Shown: positions 27,145 through 36,663 of the stretch, in pieces
Layout of the letters: the number at the start of each line of letters is the position of its first letter
Position numbering within the stretch: the stretch's first letter is position 1
Source: Pseudoalteromonas sp. T1lg23B
GTDB taxonomy: Bacteria > Pseudomonadota > Gammaproteobacteria > Enterobacterales > Alteromonadaceae
Assembly: GCF_002964665.1 (NCBI RefSeq)
Contig: NZ_PQBZ01000042.1
Location: 714,961-778,960, forward strand
Direction of reading: 5' to 3'
Length of the DNA stretch: 64,000 nucleotides
The notes under the pieces: generated by a model
What the model saw: the letters and a program-made list of their open reading frames with translations, nothing else
What the model was told of the DNA's origin: nothing
Database searches by the model: none
Program-made: the position numbers and the translations under genes

Positions 27145-27921
27145 CTACTTTGCTGGCCGCTCAGTAGTACTTTTACTGGCTTCGCACACTAGCCAATTAA
27201 AAATATTGCGGTGGGCTTGCATATAAAACAAATACTCTGGATGCCATTGCACCCCTAAAATCCTATCGCTCTTAGCGCTTTCAGTAACCTGATTGATACC
27301 GGATTGCTCTTTGCCTGTCACTTGCATATCCTTGCCCGGCTGCGCCACGGCTTGAGAGTGCAGAGCGTTAACTTTTAGCGGATCATCTCCAGCAATTTTT
27401 GAGATCAGCGAGTCATCCTGAGTGTAAATAACCTTTTTACGAGGAAAGAAACTGCGAATTCGCATTTCACGACGCAGTAGTGGCAGCGTCGAGGTGTACA
27501 TCTTGCCACCTAGTCGCGCGTTCAGAAGTTGGTAGCCCCGACATATCGCTAAAATCGGTTTATCTTGTTGCAAGGCATGATCAATAAACGTAATTTCCAT
27601 GTCATCTCTGGGTTTATCATACCCGCCCTTAGAAAACCGATGCAAAAACTCCAATGGATAAGCTAACCACTCTTTTAACTTCAGTGACAGTGGCCTTTTT
27701 ACTTTGGGTAAATTTTGCTTTTGATAGTTGTCGGGATGAATATCTGAGCCGCCACCAATAATGAAACCATCATAATCGGTATTACCATCAAATTGCTTAG
27801 GCGTAACTCGATAGGCTTTTCCACCCGATAGCCAGATGTTAAAAGCACTAAATAGCCATGCTGTAGTACCAGCATTATCCGGTCCGGTAACGGCTATTTT
27901 AGGTTTATCAATGGATGACAT
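27145..27921 (-). CDS. Class I glutamine amidotransferase-like (peptidase C26) protein
   Basis: A 258-residue protein of the gamma-glutamyl hydrolase/C26 group, related to PuuD. The nucleophile elbow is ILAICRGYQLLN (catalytic Cys), the His-Glu pair is in VQWHPEY, and the oxyanion region is FIIGGGSDIHP. PuuD cleaves gamma-glutamyl-GABA in putrescine breakdown; no other puu genes are in the window, so a general gamma-glutamyl-amide hydrolase is the safe call. An inserted basic segment (KRPLSLKLKEWLAYPLEFLH) before the nucleophile is longer than in PuuD. Confidence 0.85.
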   Translation of the reverse strand: MSSIDKPKIAVTGPDNAGTTAWLFSAFNIWLSGGKAYRVTPKQFDGNTDYDGFIIGGGSDIHPDNYQKQNLPKVKRPLSLKLKEWLAYPLEFLHRFSKGGYDKPRDDMEITFIDHALQQDKPILAICRGYQLLNARLGGKMYTSTLPLLRREMRIRSFFPRKKVIYTQDDSLISKIAGDDPLKVNALHSQAVAQPGKDMQVTGKEQSGINQVTESAKSDRILGVQWHPEYLFYMQAHRNIFNWLVCEASKSTTERPAK

Positions 27922-28226
27922 ATCGACCTGATAGTTTTGAATTATTGAGAAAAAAGCGAGATAAATAAAGTCTATCTACAAGTGTATACGCTATGTCTAA
28001 GGTTACAAACTGAATATTGCTCTGCGATTAGAGCCCGTACTTTGACTCGCTGTGCGACTTCCAGCCAGACGGTAAGTTCGGTTGTGTTGGCAGCCAGTGC
28101 TCAGCAAGACCTTTTGTTGATATCTGCGTGTGGATAACGCTAAAAAGCCAAGACAAAATAAACAGCATCTATGCTAAGTAAGGGAATTTAGGAAGTCTGA
28201 CTTCACCCGCGTTTTATAAGACCACT
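27922..28226. other. Intergenic region (305 bp), nothing seen
   Basis: Lies between two minus-strand genes. I find no open reading frame with a ribosome binding site, no terminator-grade hairpin and no repeat. Confidence 0.5.
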
Positions 28227-29336
28227 TTAATTCAAAGATGCCACTGTTTGCGCTGTTTTCCTTAACATTAACTGTTCACGAATGGTATTTCGTATCTGTG
28301 TATGTAGTTCAAGAACACGGTTTATATCATTTAAATTCAAGGAGATGTTTTCTAGCATCACGAGGTCAATATTAAATTGCGGATAGTGGAGTGACATAGA
28401 CATATACCCAGGTAAATAGCCCGTATGGCTATATTCTGAAATGCCCTCTTCTGTATTAATTCTAAGCCCATAGCCATAGCTCATGTTCGGCCAAAAAAAC
28501 TTCATTTGAGTATGTGCCTTCGTCATCAGGCGATAACTCTTAGCGCTGATTAACTTGCCAGAATGAAGCCGGTGTTGAAAAGACGCAAACGCCCGAGCTG
28601 ACGCTATCAAACCACCTGCTGGCAGTAACATTTCATCTATTTCTAGATTTGTAGGCTGCAAACTCTCTGACTCTTCTAACCCTCTGATAAGCGACGTCAC
28701 TTTTTGCTGAATGACTCCAATATTTCCTACCGCACTGTAGAGTTGGCCAAGCTGATTTTCGTGTGCAAATTCCATGACCTGCTCTGAAAATGGTTGTTTA
28801 TTTACTTTTTCAAGCACCTGCCCCAAAAGAGCGTAGCCTAAATTGGAATATGCAAATTTGCTCCCTGGCTCAAAGTGATTTTCCTGACCTAGAGGCGCAA
28901 TACCTGATGTATTGCTCAGAAGGTGGTGAAGCGTGATTCGATGGTCAAATCGCTCAGGCTCTAGTATGGATGCTTCTTGCCTGCCAAATAGGTAACTGTT
29001 CAGTGGGCGCGCTAAGTCTAGCTTACCCTCATCAACTGCTTGCATGACCAAAGTTGCGGTAATTTGTTTAGACAGAGACGCAACCACAAAGCTGGTTTCA
29101 TAAGTCACCCCTTCGCCTATTTGAAGTTCAAATTGAGTCGTGCCGTGTTCAAGTAGCAAAATACTGCCACTAAAGGGCTGCAAAGAATTTTTTATCGTTG
29201 TCTCAATTATATGCCCAATGTCTTGTGTATTTGATGTAACTTTCTCGGGTTGATGTCTCGGCGTTGTAGCATTGGCACTAAAACTCAACAGAAATAAAAA
29301 ATAGCCCAATAGATTGGGAAAGTGCCGAGTGAGCAT
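28227..29336 (-). CDS. Secreted beta-lactamase-fold serine hydrolase
   Basis: A 369-residue Pfam Beta-lactamase (class C/esterase-like) protein. A signal peptide (LLGYFLFLLSFSANA) is followed by the SxxK nucleophile motif SLSK, the Y-x-N motif in KFAYSNLGYALLGQV, and the H-x-G motif in YSHTGYLPGYMS. These proteins are typically D-aminopeptidases, esterases or peptidoglycan hydrolase relatives; resistance to beta-lactams cannot be inferred. It is the intact relative of the frameshifted gene at 5103-6253. Confidence 0.88.
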   Translation of the reverse strand: MLTRHFPNLLGYFLFLLSFSANATTPRHQPEKVTSNTQDIGHIIETTIKNSLQPFSGSILLLEHGTTQFELQIGEGVTYETSFVVASLSKQITATLVMQAVDEGKLDLARPLNSYLFGRQEASILEPERFDHRITLHHLLSNTSGIAPLGQENHFEPGSKFAYSNLGYALLGQVLEKVNKQPFSEQVMEFAHENQLGQLYSAVGNIGVIQQKVTSLIRGLEESESLQPTNLEIDEMLLPAGGLIASARAFASFQHRLHSGKLISAKSYRLMTKAHTQMKFFWPNMSYGYGLRINTEEGISEYSHTGYLPGYMSMSLHYPQFNIDLVMLENISLNLNDINRVLELHTQIRNTIREQLMLRKTAQTVASLN

Positions 29337-29542
29337 AGGTTATCCTTAAGGTTTTGAGTGAAAATAGCGCGAATGTCAGTCTTGAGATAGTCAATTACTG
29401 ATGCTTAAATTTTAACTTTACTACATGAATTGTATATATTTTTTAATATATAACTGGACAGCCACTTAAATTTGAGTCGCTGCCCAGAATGAACTTGCCG
29501 TCGTTATCGCGTTGTTCTTACACCAGCATACGGCGTGTGAGA

Positions 29543-29980
29543 TCAGTTGCCAATGCTCACTCTTACCACTGCCCATGGTGAAACTTCACCCGCAGGGTTG
29601 ATCACTCGAAATGGGATCATATCAGAGCGGTTAATACCTTGCGTATCGTCTGCCATATACAGCAATTTGCCTTTGAATTTGAGCCAGCGTCTATCTAACG
29701 TGTTATATGCAACTGCCTGACCATAAGCGGTTTCAGCTTTATCATAAAAGCTGATTTGCTCATACGACTTACTTGAGTCCAATTGAATACGCAATTCGCT
29801 GTTTGGATATTCTGGGTCGAATACGTAGCCATCTGCGAACAGGTTAAACTCTTCTTGAACATACATTTGTGCATCATACTCAAATGTTGTCTGACTGAGT
29901 TGCGGTGCTGCACTTGCCAAAGATGTTACAAATACCGAGCTTGCGAAAATTGCCTTTAACCAATGTGAGTTTAATTTCAT
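29543..29980 (-). CDS. Small secreted protein of unknown function
   Basis: A 145-residue protein with a signal peptide (AIFASSVFVTSLASA then APQ). The mature part of about 120 residues has strands rich in Tyr, Phe and Asp and no Cys. No known domain recognised; the pattern would suit a small beta-sandwich. It is monocistronic. A ribosome binding site (AAGGAAAT) lies upstream of the start. Confidence 0.65.
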   Translation of the reverse strand: MKLNSHWLKAIFASSVFVTSLASAAPQLSQTTFEYDAQMYVQEEFNLFADGYVFDPEYPNSELRIQLDSSKSYEQISFYDKAETAYGQAVAYNTLDRRWLKFKGKLLYMADDTQGINRSDMIPFRVINPAGEVSPWAVVRVSIGN

Positions 29981-30595
29981 TTCAATATTTCCTTATTACT
30001 ATATGTTAACTACACCCTGTCAAAACTAACAAAATCAATATCTTAATGCAATTTACTTGAACGCTAATTTGGCATTTTTTCATCGTTTAAAATGAAGTGA
30101 ACAGGCATTCTGACCCAGTTATTTTCTTGAATGACTACTTTATTATTTACCTAATTACATGAATATAAGTGGGCACTCTTAGAGTGAATAAGGCGTAAAA
30201 CACTGTCATCCGACAACAATTGAAACGACAGTATGTTAGAAGACACTGTATTTCCAACCTACCATTCATTTTGTCATGCTCATGTAAGCAAATTTTTTAT
30301 TCTAAAAACTTCTTTTTTATCAAAACATAAGCTCATCGCTGTTAGAAAAATACGATTTGTAATCGTCTGTAACATACTTTTATTTACATACCTGCTACAT
30401 TTATTTAGGTCTACAAGGATGGCTATGTTGACATTGTCGCATGAAGGACCATGCGTGCTGTACATGCTCAGTAGTAATCCATTAACAAGCAAAACGACTT
30501 ACACCGCCAATCATGCAGGGAAAGCATCTATTGTTACCATGCTTTATCACTGTCCTGCTTGATATGTAACGCGGATACAATATCAAGGAACTATC
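29981..30595. other. Intergenic region (615 bp) upstream of the amino-acid oxidase, with a candidate small ORF
   Basis: AT-rich region between divergent genes. On the plus strand, 30425-30562 encodes 45 residues (MLTLSHEGPCVLYMLS to MLYHCPA) with AAGG six bases before the ATG, ending 33 bases before the oxidase start. It could be a small protein or a leader peptide. A longer in-frame reading from 30233 has no ribosome binding site. Nothing else is recognisable. Confidence 0.35.
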
Positions 30596-32563
30596 ATGAC
30601 CCATTACAAGTTTGGCAATGAGATTAAGAACAAAGTAATCCCTAAAAACGTCAAAGTCGCCATAGTTGGTGCTGGTATGTCAGGCCTTTACAGCGCTTGG
30701 CGTTTAGAAAATGAAAGTAGTATCGACGATTTTGCTATTTTTGAGCGCTCCGATCGCACAGGTGGTCGCCTAGATTCAGATTTAATCAACTTCAAAAACC
30801 AAAAATCAGGTCCAAATCAACCAAGCACCATCACTGTAAAAGAAGAACAAGGTGGCATGCGCTTCTTATTCGATGGTATGGATGATTTAATGGCGCTGTT
30901 CTTAAAACTGGATTTACAGGATCAAATCGTTCCTTTCCCGATGAACAGCGGAGGTAACAACCGCCTTTATTTCCGAGGTGCTGGATTCTCAGTTAGTGAG
31001 GCCGCAGATGACGACTATTCCATTTGGTCGGCGCTTTACAATCTAGACCCAGCAGAGCGCGGCATGAACCCCACTGAGATTGTGAATGTAGTATTCAATC
31101 GTATCCTGCAAGCCAATCCACAATTTAGTGAACGTCCAAAGGTCAAAGGACCTGAGTTTTGGCAAAAGTTCCGCTTAGACTGTCAGTGGAATGGTAAGCC
31201 TCTAAATGAATGGACTCTGTGGGATTTATATTCAGACATGGGTTACTCCCAAGAATGTATCACAATGCTGTATCGTGCATTGGGCTTCAATGGCACATTC
31301 TTATCAAAGATGAACGCAGGGGTAGCCTATCAACTGCTTGAAGACTTTCCTGCTGACGCAAAATTCCGTACGTTCAAAGATGGCTTTAGTACACTTCCCA
31401 ACGCATTGGTTGACAAAATAGGAACAGAACGTATTCACCTGCAAACCGAAGTAGAAGCGATTGATTATGACGAAGAATGTAAAGAATACATTTTACGCTA
31501 TACCCATATTGACGAACACAACCAAGAGCATCGCGGCCATATTCGTGCTGAAAAAGTAATTTTAGGGCTACCAAGACTTGCCTTAGAGCGCTTATTCATT
31601 GGTTCGAATGCCTTCCATCGCTTACCTAAACCTGAATCAGAGAAGATTTGGAATACTCTACAAACCGCAACCAATCAGCCTTTGCTCAAAATCAATTTAT
31701 ATTATGATACTGCTTGGTGGGCGACAGGTATTACGGGTAGACCTTCCGTTGAATTTGGCCCTAACTTTGCGGATTTACCGACAGGTTCCGTGTATCCATT
31801 TTATGCGGTAAATGATCCGCTCGCTGCCGCATTAATGTATGAAGAACGTCGCACTAATCCAAGCAAAGAAACGCAAGCGAAACTGGATGAAATCAACGCT
31901 GAGAAATACGAGCGCCCAGCAGCTCTGACTATTTATTGTGACTACTTGAATATCAACTTCTGGAGCACTTTACAAGATAAAGGTGAGCTGTACCACAACC
32001 CACATCAAGAACGTTATGTTGAGAGCGTGCCATCAGACATCTACCCAGCATCAGTGGCTGTGGTTGAACAAGCGACCGCGTTTTTCAAGAAAATTTTCGA
32101 CACGCATTATGTGCCACAACCTGTACTGACCAGCGCGCGCATTTGGGAAGGCAGTGTAGACTTTGATTTACCTCAGAGTAGACAGTTTGGCTATGGGGTA
32201 CACCAATGGGCTGTCGGCGCTGATGATAGAGCCGTGATGAAAGAACTAACTGAACCACTGCCAAACCTTTATACCTGTGGTGAAGCCTTCTCTGACTATC
32301 AAGGCTGGGTTGAAGGTGCACTACGTTCAACCGATTTAGTGCTTCAACAAGGCTTTGGTTTGGCACCACTTAACGAAGTGTATCAGCAGCAGACTGGCGT
32401 TCCTCCTTCGATAGCTATTACGGCAGTCTATGAAGAAAACGCGTCAAAACTTATCAACGAGTACATTGACCCACAACTGAGTTTGAGTGATGCACCAATT
32501 GACCATACTTGCGATAGACGCAGCGTATTGGGTGTTAACCTGACTTACTTCGACAAAGTCTAA
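30596..32563 (+). CDS. Flavin-dependent L-amino-acid oxidase-like monoamine oxidase
   Basis: A 655-residue FAD amine oxidase. The dinucleotide-binding motif VAIVGAGMSGLYSAWRLE (about 21-38) leads to FERSDRTGGRLDSD and the EEQGGMRFLFDG motif, where Gly-Gly-Met-Arg binds the flavin and substrate carboxylate. The C-terminal flavin motif is LYTCGEAFSDYQGWVEGAL. This layout is that of L-amino-acid oxidases, which give a 2-keto acid, ammonia and H2O2; Pseudoalteromonas species are known for antibacterial enzymes of this class. No signal peptide is visible, so it is cytoplasmic or leaves by another route. A decarboxylase gene follows after 59 bases, suggesting that its keto-acid product is used further. 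Confidence 0.85.
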   Translation: MTHYKFGNEIKNKVIPKNVKVAIVGAGMSGLYSAWRLENESSIDDFAIFERSDRTGGRLDSDLINFKNQKSGPNQPSTITVKEEQGGMRFLFDGMDDLMALFLKLDLQDQIVPFPMNSGGNNRLYFRGAGFSVSEAADDDYSIWSALYNLDPAERGMNPTEIVNVVFNRILQANPQFSERPKVKGPEFWQKFRLDCQWNGKPLNEWTLWDLYSDMGYSQECITMLYRALGFNGTFLSKMNAGVAYQLLEDFPADAKFRTFKDGFSTLPNALVDKIGTERIHLQTEVEAIDYDEECKEYILRYTHIDEHNQEHRGHIRAEKVILGLPRLALERLFIGSNAFHRLPKPESEKIWNTLQTATNQPLLKINLYYDTAWWATGITGRPSVEFGPNFADLPTGSVYPFYAVNDPLAAALMYEERRTNPSKETQAKLDEINAEKYERPAALTIYCDYLNINFWSTLQDKGELYHNPHQERYVESVPSDIYPASVAVVEQATAFFKKIFDTHYVPQPVLTSARIWEGSVDFDLPQSRQFGYGVHQWAVGADDRAVMKELTEPLPNLYTCGEAFSDYQGWVEGALRSTDLVLQQGFGLAPLNEVYQQQTGVPPSIAITAVYEENASKLINEYIDPQLSLSDAPIDHTCDRRSVLGVNLTYFDKV

Positions 32564-32622
32564 GACCGTTTGTAGGGGGTGGCTCACACCTCCTACTCAA
32601 CACACATTCACAGAGAAATATT

Positions 32623-34425
32623 ATGAACAATGTAATCAACGACTACTGTGTTGCTGACTATCTTAAAGCACGTCTAGAAGAAATTGGTGTCGAGCAGATG
32701 TTTGGCGTTGCCGGCAACTATACCGCGGCTTTACTCGACACGATACTGGCGGACGATAACTCGCCAATCAAAATATCTGGTAACGCCAATGAGATTTGTG
32801 CAGGCTTTGCGGCTGACGCCTATGCACGACTAAAAGGTGTAAGCGCGCTGTATGTAACTTATAGCGTCGGTGCATTTAGCCTACTTAACACCATCGCAGG
32901 CTCATTTGTAGAGCAAGTGCCTGTTATTTTGATTAACGGCGCACCTACCAATAAAGAAGACCAAATTTCTAAGCAGGCCGGCCTGCTGTATTCGCACACA
33001 ACGGGCTATGACTTTGTGGACATTCACATGTTCAAGCCTATTACAGTTGCCGCTGAACGCATCACCAACGCCCAACAAGCGCCATTCCAAATTGATTCCG
33101 CCATCACCGCCATGCTGACGCAAAAACGGCCGATTTACTTTGAAGTGGCAGAAGATGTTTGGCGCACACCATGCGTTAAGCCAAGCGGAAAACTGAGCTC
33201 AGGGGCTAATGCGACCATCACAGTCAGTGAAGCAAGCAATGCGGCGCAGGCAACTGTTGAATTGATGCTTAGCAAGCCAAACAGCATATTCTGGGCAGGT
33301 ATCGAATTACAACGCTATGGCTTACAGGACAAGTTTTTATCACTGTTAGATATCCTTAACCGCTCACATACTTTGCCAAATCAGCATATTCACTTTGTTA
33401 CCACCGCACTGAGTAAATCCGTTATCGAAGAAACTCACCCTTGGTTTGAAGGCTGTGTAACCCTCAAGAATGAAGAAATAACCGAGCTTGTGGGTGAAGA
33501 CGGCGCATTAATCGGTATTGGTGCTTGGACCACAGGTAAAGACACTGGCAATGAAGATATTCGCAGCAGCAAAACCGTACTCGCCGCACACGGTGGCGTG
33601 TTTGTTGGCGCAAACTTCTACCCATCGGTTCAATTGGACCAATACCTTGATGCTCTCATTGAGAAGTTTACCGAACTGGCCGCCATTGAAACTACCAAGT
33701 TGTCAGGTTTGAGACTGACCAAGCAATTGATGAAAACAGCAAGCTTAGCGCCAAACAGTGACAGCACTTTAGGCTACGACAACTTCTTTCATGCTATGAG
33801 TCAGTGGATCAGTGAAGATGACGTGATGGTGGTCGATGCAGGCTTTCCGTTAATCGGCGCGCAAGGAGTCAAGATCCCCAGCAGAAATGGTTTTGTGGCA
33901 CAAGCTGCTTGGCTATCTATCGGCTACTCAGTACCTGCGGGTACGGGCGTAAAATGTGCTTTTCCGGATAAGCGTTCTATTGTCGTGGTAGGCGATGGTG
34001 CATTTCACGAAACCTGCCAAGCCGTTGCTGACCAACATGCTTACGGACAAAACACCGTAGTCTTTGTTATCGCCAATGGGATTTACGGCATCGAGCAATA
34101 CTTGGTGAACCCTAACCCATTTAGAACGCCACCAGTTGATTACAACGACAAGTTGTTGGACGATGTTTACGCATATAACGAATTGCCAAGTTGGAATATC
34201 TCCAAGCTAACGGATGCGTTTGGTGGAGTCGGTAGAAAAGTCAGTCATATGAGCGAACTCATGGCCGTGATGGAAGAGATCCGCTGCAACCCAGAGAGTA
34301 ACTTCTTAGTGGAAGTGGTGATCCCAAAAGAGAACGTGCCGCTTTCCATCGCTCAAGAAGCCGGTACTGCCGTCGGTGAAGATGAAATTGAAAACCCGAA
34401 TTGGCCACCCGCGGGTAAATTCTAG
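32623..34425 (+). CDS. Thiamine-diphosphate 2-keto-acid decarboxylase (pyruvate/indolepyruvate type)
   Basis: A 600-residue member of the pyruvate/indolepyruvate/phenylpyruvate decarboxylase family. It has the N-terminal FGVAGNYTAALLD, the cofactor-activating Glu57 in GNANEICAGFAADAYAR, and the C-terminal GDG...N motif (VVGDGAFHETCQAV ... VIANGIYG) that binds Mg-ThDP. Where classic enzymes have HH-T-LG, this protein reads SHTTG (124-128), so the first of the two active-site His is Ser. It probably decarboxylates an aromatic or branched keto acid supplied by the upstream oxidase, giving an aldehyde. The two genes are on the same strand and share one terminator. Confidence 0.85.
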   Translation: MNNVINDYCVADYLKARLEEIGVEQMFGVAGNYTAALLDTILADDNSPIKISGNANEICAGFAADAYARLKGVSALYVTYSVGAFSLLNTIAGSFVEQVPVILINGAPTNKEDQISKQAGLLYSHTTGYDFVDIHMFKPITVAAERITNAQQAPFQIDSAITAMLTQKRPIYFEVAEDVWRTPCVKPSGKLSSGANATITVSEASNAAQATVELMLSKPNSIFWAGIELQRYGLQDKFLSLLDILNRSHTLPNQHIHFVTTALSKSVIEETHPWFEGCVTLKNEEITELVGEDGALIGIGAWTTGKDTGNEDIRSSKTVLAAHGGVFVGANFYPSVQLDQYLDALIEKFTELAAIETTKLSGLRLTKQLMKTASLAPNSDSTLGYDNFFHAMSQWISEDDVMVVDAGFPLIGAQGVKIPSRNGFVAQAAWLSIGYSVPAGTGVKCAFPDKRSIVVVGDGAFHETCQAVADQHAYGQNTVVFVIANGIYGIEQYLVNPNPFRTPPVDYNDKLLDDVYAYNELPSWNISKLTDAFGGVGRKVSHMSELMAVMEEIRCNPESNFLVEVVIPKENVPLSIAQEAGTAVGEDEIENPNWPPAGKF

Positions 34426-34452
34426 CCAGTTATATTAATTATTTTGCTTGTT

Positions 34453-34483
34453 AACCCCACACATTATTCGTGGGGTTTCTTTG
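34453..34483 (+). terminator. Intrinsic terminator of the oxidase-decarboxylase operon
   Basis: Stem AACCCCAC (34453-34460) and GTGGGGTT (34470-34477), 9-base loop, followed by TCTTTG. Confidence 0.85.
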
Positions 34484-34675
34484 CCCTGCCCGAGCTGTTT
34501 TAAGCCTTTACAGAACCACACCTACTTTCATCTATAACTATAACCACTGTACAAAGCCACAACTTTTCATCACTCTAGATTTGATATACATTAATCACCA
34601 ACTTTGAAAACACACCGTAAATCAACAATTTCTCAACACATTTAGTTTGAACTCGCATGTATATAAGGAAGCACA

Positions 34676-34975
34676 ATGCAATTCATCATCACAGCCTATG
34701 ATCACACCGATAGTGACGCGCTTAATCGCCGTTTAGCTTGCCGAGAAGCCCACCTTGAAGGTATTAAACGCATGATCAAACAAGGTATCTTCTTAAGTGG
34801 CGGTGCAATGTTGGATGATCAAGGGAAAATGATAGGATCGTCTGTCCACGTGGAATTTCCAAACCGAGAAGCATTAGATAGTTGGCTTACTCAAGACCCC
34901 TACGTAAGCGAAAAAGTATGGGATCGAATTGAGATTTGCGAGGCGCGTTTGGTGCCCGTAGAGCAATTTAAATAA
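34676..34975 (+). CDS. YciI-like small protein
   Basis: A 99-residue protein of the YciI/YCII superfamily (ferredoxin-like alpha-beta barrel). It opens MQFIITAYD and has the family's R--HL--I---I/L-GGA pattern (CREAHLEGIKRMIKQGIFLSGGAML) and the late DPYVSEKVWDRIEI. The His and Asp characteristic of YciI are present (AHLEG, DPYV). The reaction is unknown; YciI proteins are proposed to be small hydrolases or ligand-binding. GGAAG precedes the start. Confidence 0.85.
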   Translation: MQFIITAYDHTDSDALNRRLACREAHLEGIKRMIKQGIFLSGGAMLDDQGKMIGSSVHVEFPNREALDSWLTQDPYVSEKVWDRIEICEARLVPVEQFK

Positions 34976-35055
34976 CTCCTAGTTAGCCTTGTTCGCCATC
35001 AAACCTTGTACTCGTTTGCTAAAAGTATTTGTTGTATCCACGCGCAGGACAAAAT

Positions 35056-36207
35056 ATGAAAGCCCTCATAACCTTATTAATTTTAATTACCAGCGTTTGC
35101 CACGCGAGTGAAGAACGTTTTTCGATCACCTCTAAGCTTATTGATGAAACCACTGCTGTGCGCGTTACGCTGCCAGATACCTATGCCCACTCCGACACAT
35201 TTAATTATCCACTGTTGATCGTGCTCGACGGTGCAACCCAGTTTCCGCACGTTGCAGCCAGCACCCAGTTTTTGAGTACATACGCCATTTTGCCAGAAAT
35301 GATCGTGGTAGGTGTAAGCACCCACAAACGTCTACAGTACTTCACCCCTACAGAGCATGAAAAATTTGTAGGTCGTTCTGGTCAAGCCAATGCTTTTAAA
35401 GCATATCTACACAAAGAGCTTATTCCAACCTTAAAATCCAAGTATCGAATAGCGCCTTATTATGTGATCTCCGGACACTCAATGGGCGGGTTATTCACCA
35501 GTTACTTAGCACTGCAAAGTGACAGTGAGTTTAATGCTCACATCGCCATTAGTCCTAGCTTCTGGTGGGATGACAACATGCTGGTGGATACATACCAAGC
35601 TTTACCAAATCAACATCTTTCCACCGCAAAGCGCTGGTTTTTAAGCATGGCCAACGAACCAGGCGAAATGAATGACTCATATGTTGCGATGCTAAGCGCC
35701 CTTAATGCAAAAACAATTAAAAACTTACATTGGTTTAGCCAACGCTTTGCCGATGAGACCCACGACAGCACTCCATTAATTGGTAATGCCCAGGCGCTCA
35801 AGTCACTCTTTCACAATTGGAATGCCGTCCCCGAAATTACCGTGATGTCGCTTGCTCAGTTACAAGCTTTTTATCAGCGTAAAAGTGAGGAATACGGCTA
35901 CAATTTCCCGCTATCTGCACATCAATACAATGTATATGGTCTAAAAGCAGCTTATGAAGGAAAAACCACTTGGGGTGTGGAGATTTTGGAGCAAGGTGTT
36001 AAACACTTCGCACAATCAGAAATTCTGTGGGATAGCTTAGCGACCGCCTACACTCTAGACAACCAACCGGCTAAAGCGTTAACGGCTTCTAAAAAGGCGC
36101 TGCGACTCGCCAAAGCAAATCACTCTATTTATTTACATGAGATCACCAGTCAAAACAAACAACTGATGTCTAAGGTAAAATCTAATGACGACTCGGTCTC
36201 TTTATAG
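35056..36207 (+). CDS. Secreted esterase-D-like alpha/beta hydrolase with C-terminal TPR
   Basis: A 383-residue exported hydrolase. Signal peptide MKALITLLILITSVCHA; an esterase-D/IroE-type domain (about 20-270) with LLIVLDGATQ, the nucleophile motif SGHSMGG and the His region FADETHDSTP. The last 90 residues contain TPR-like helices (YGLKAAYEGKTTWGVEILEQG and ILWDSLATAYTLDNQPAKAL). This two-part architecture is common in secreted esterases, including siderophore esterases. The start at 35056 follows AGGACA and gives a proper signal peptide; an upstream ATG at 35029 is less likely. Confidence 0.88.
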   Translation: MKALITLLILITSVCHASEERFSITSKLIDETTAVRVTLPDTYAHSDTFNYPLLIVLDGATQFPHVAASTQFLSTYAILPEMIVVGVSTHKRLQYFTPTEHEKFVGRSGQANAFKAYLHKELIPTLKSKYRIAPYYVISGHSMGGLFTSYLALQSDSEFNAHIAISPSFWWDDNMLVDTYQALPNQHLSTAKRWFLSMANEPGEMNDSYVAMLSALNAKTIKNLHWFSQRFADETHDSTPLIGNAQALKSLFHNWNAVPEITVMSLAQLQAFYQRKSEEYGYNFPLSAHQYNVYGLKAAYEGKTTWGVEILEQGVKHFAQSEILWDSLATAYTLDNQPAKALTASKKALRLAKANHSIYLHEITSQNKQLMSKVKSNDDSVSL

Positions 36208-36663
36208 TAATTACCGATAAAAACTGTATATGCCAAGTGGTGTCCCTACTTAGAGTAGAGAAATCACTTGGCTTGTTAAGCCACAATTTAATAAAAAATT
36301 AATCCAATCTTGCTGTGAGAGCCTGACCTTTGTGGCACATCTCTCTATCTAGGGTAAAAGTGGAGTGCATTCAACTAACTGTCTGTAATGAATGCCGCCA
36401 CGGGTATTTCAACCTCTGCACAAAACTTCAACACTGAGCTCAAAAATATATAAAAGAGTAAACATAATTGGCCAAATTGCCTGATTACCTCGAACAGTAC
36501 AGGCCCTCTCCCGCGCCAAGTTAAGCTCGTTTGACCATACTTAGCGCGACGCTTTGTGTACAAGTTCTCTGTACGGACTCAGCTTCGCACAGTGATAAGC
36601 ACACTGCGCCGAAAAGGACTCCATCTAGGAGATTCATTAACAGGAATTAAGGAGAGAACCGTT
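36208..36663. other. Intergenic region (456 bp)
   Basis: Contains a weak hairpin, CCAAGTG (36233-36239) and CACTTGG (36265-36271), with a nested CTACT/AGTAG pair in the loop and no clean T run, perhaps a terminator for the esterase gene. The rest up to the AAGGAG before 36664 shows no supported gene. Confidence 0.45.

Noticed and set aside
30233..30562. 109-residue protein upstream of the amino-acid oxidase
   Set aside because: No ribosome binding site at 30233 and atypical composition; only the inner 45-codon frame from 30425 has a plausible start, and it is kept as a low-confidence small ORF.
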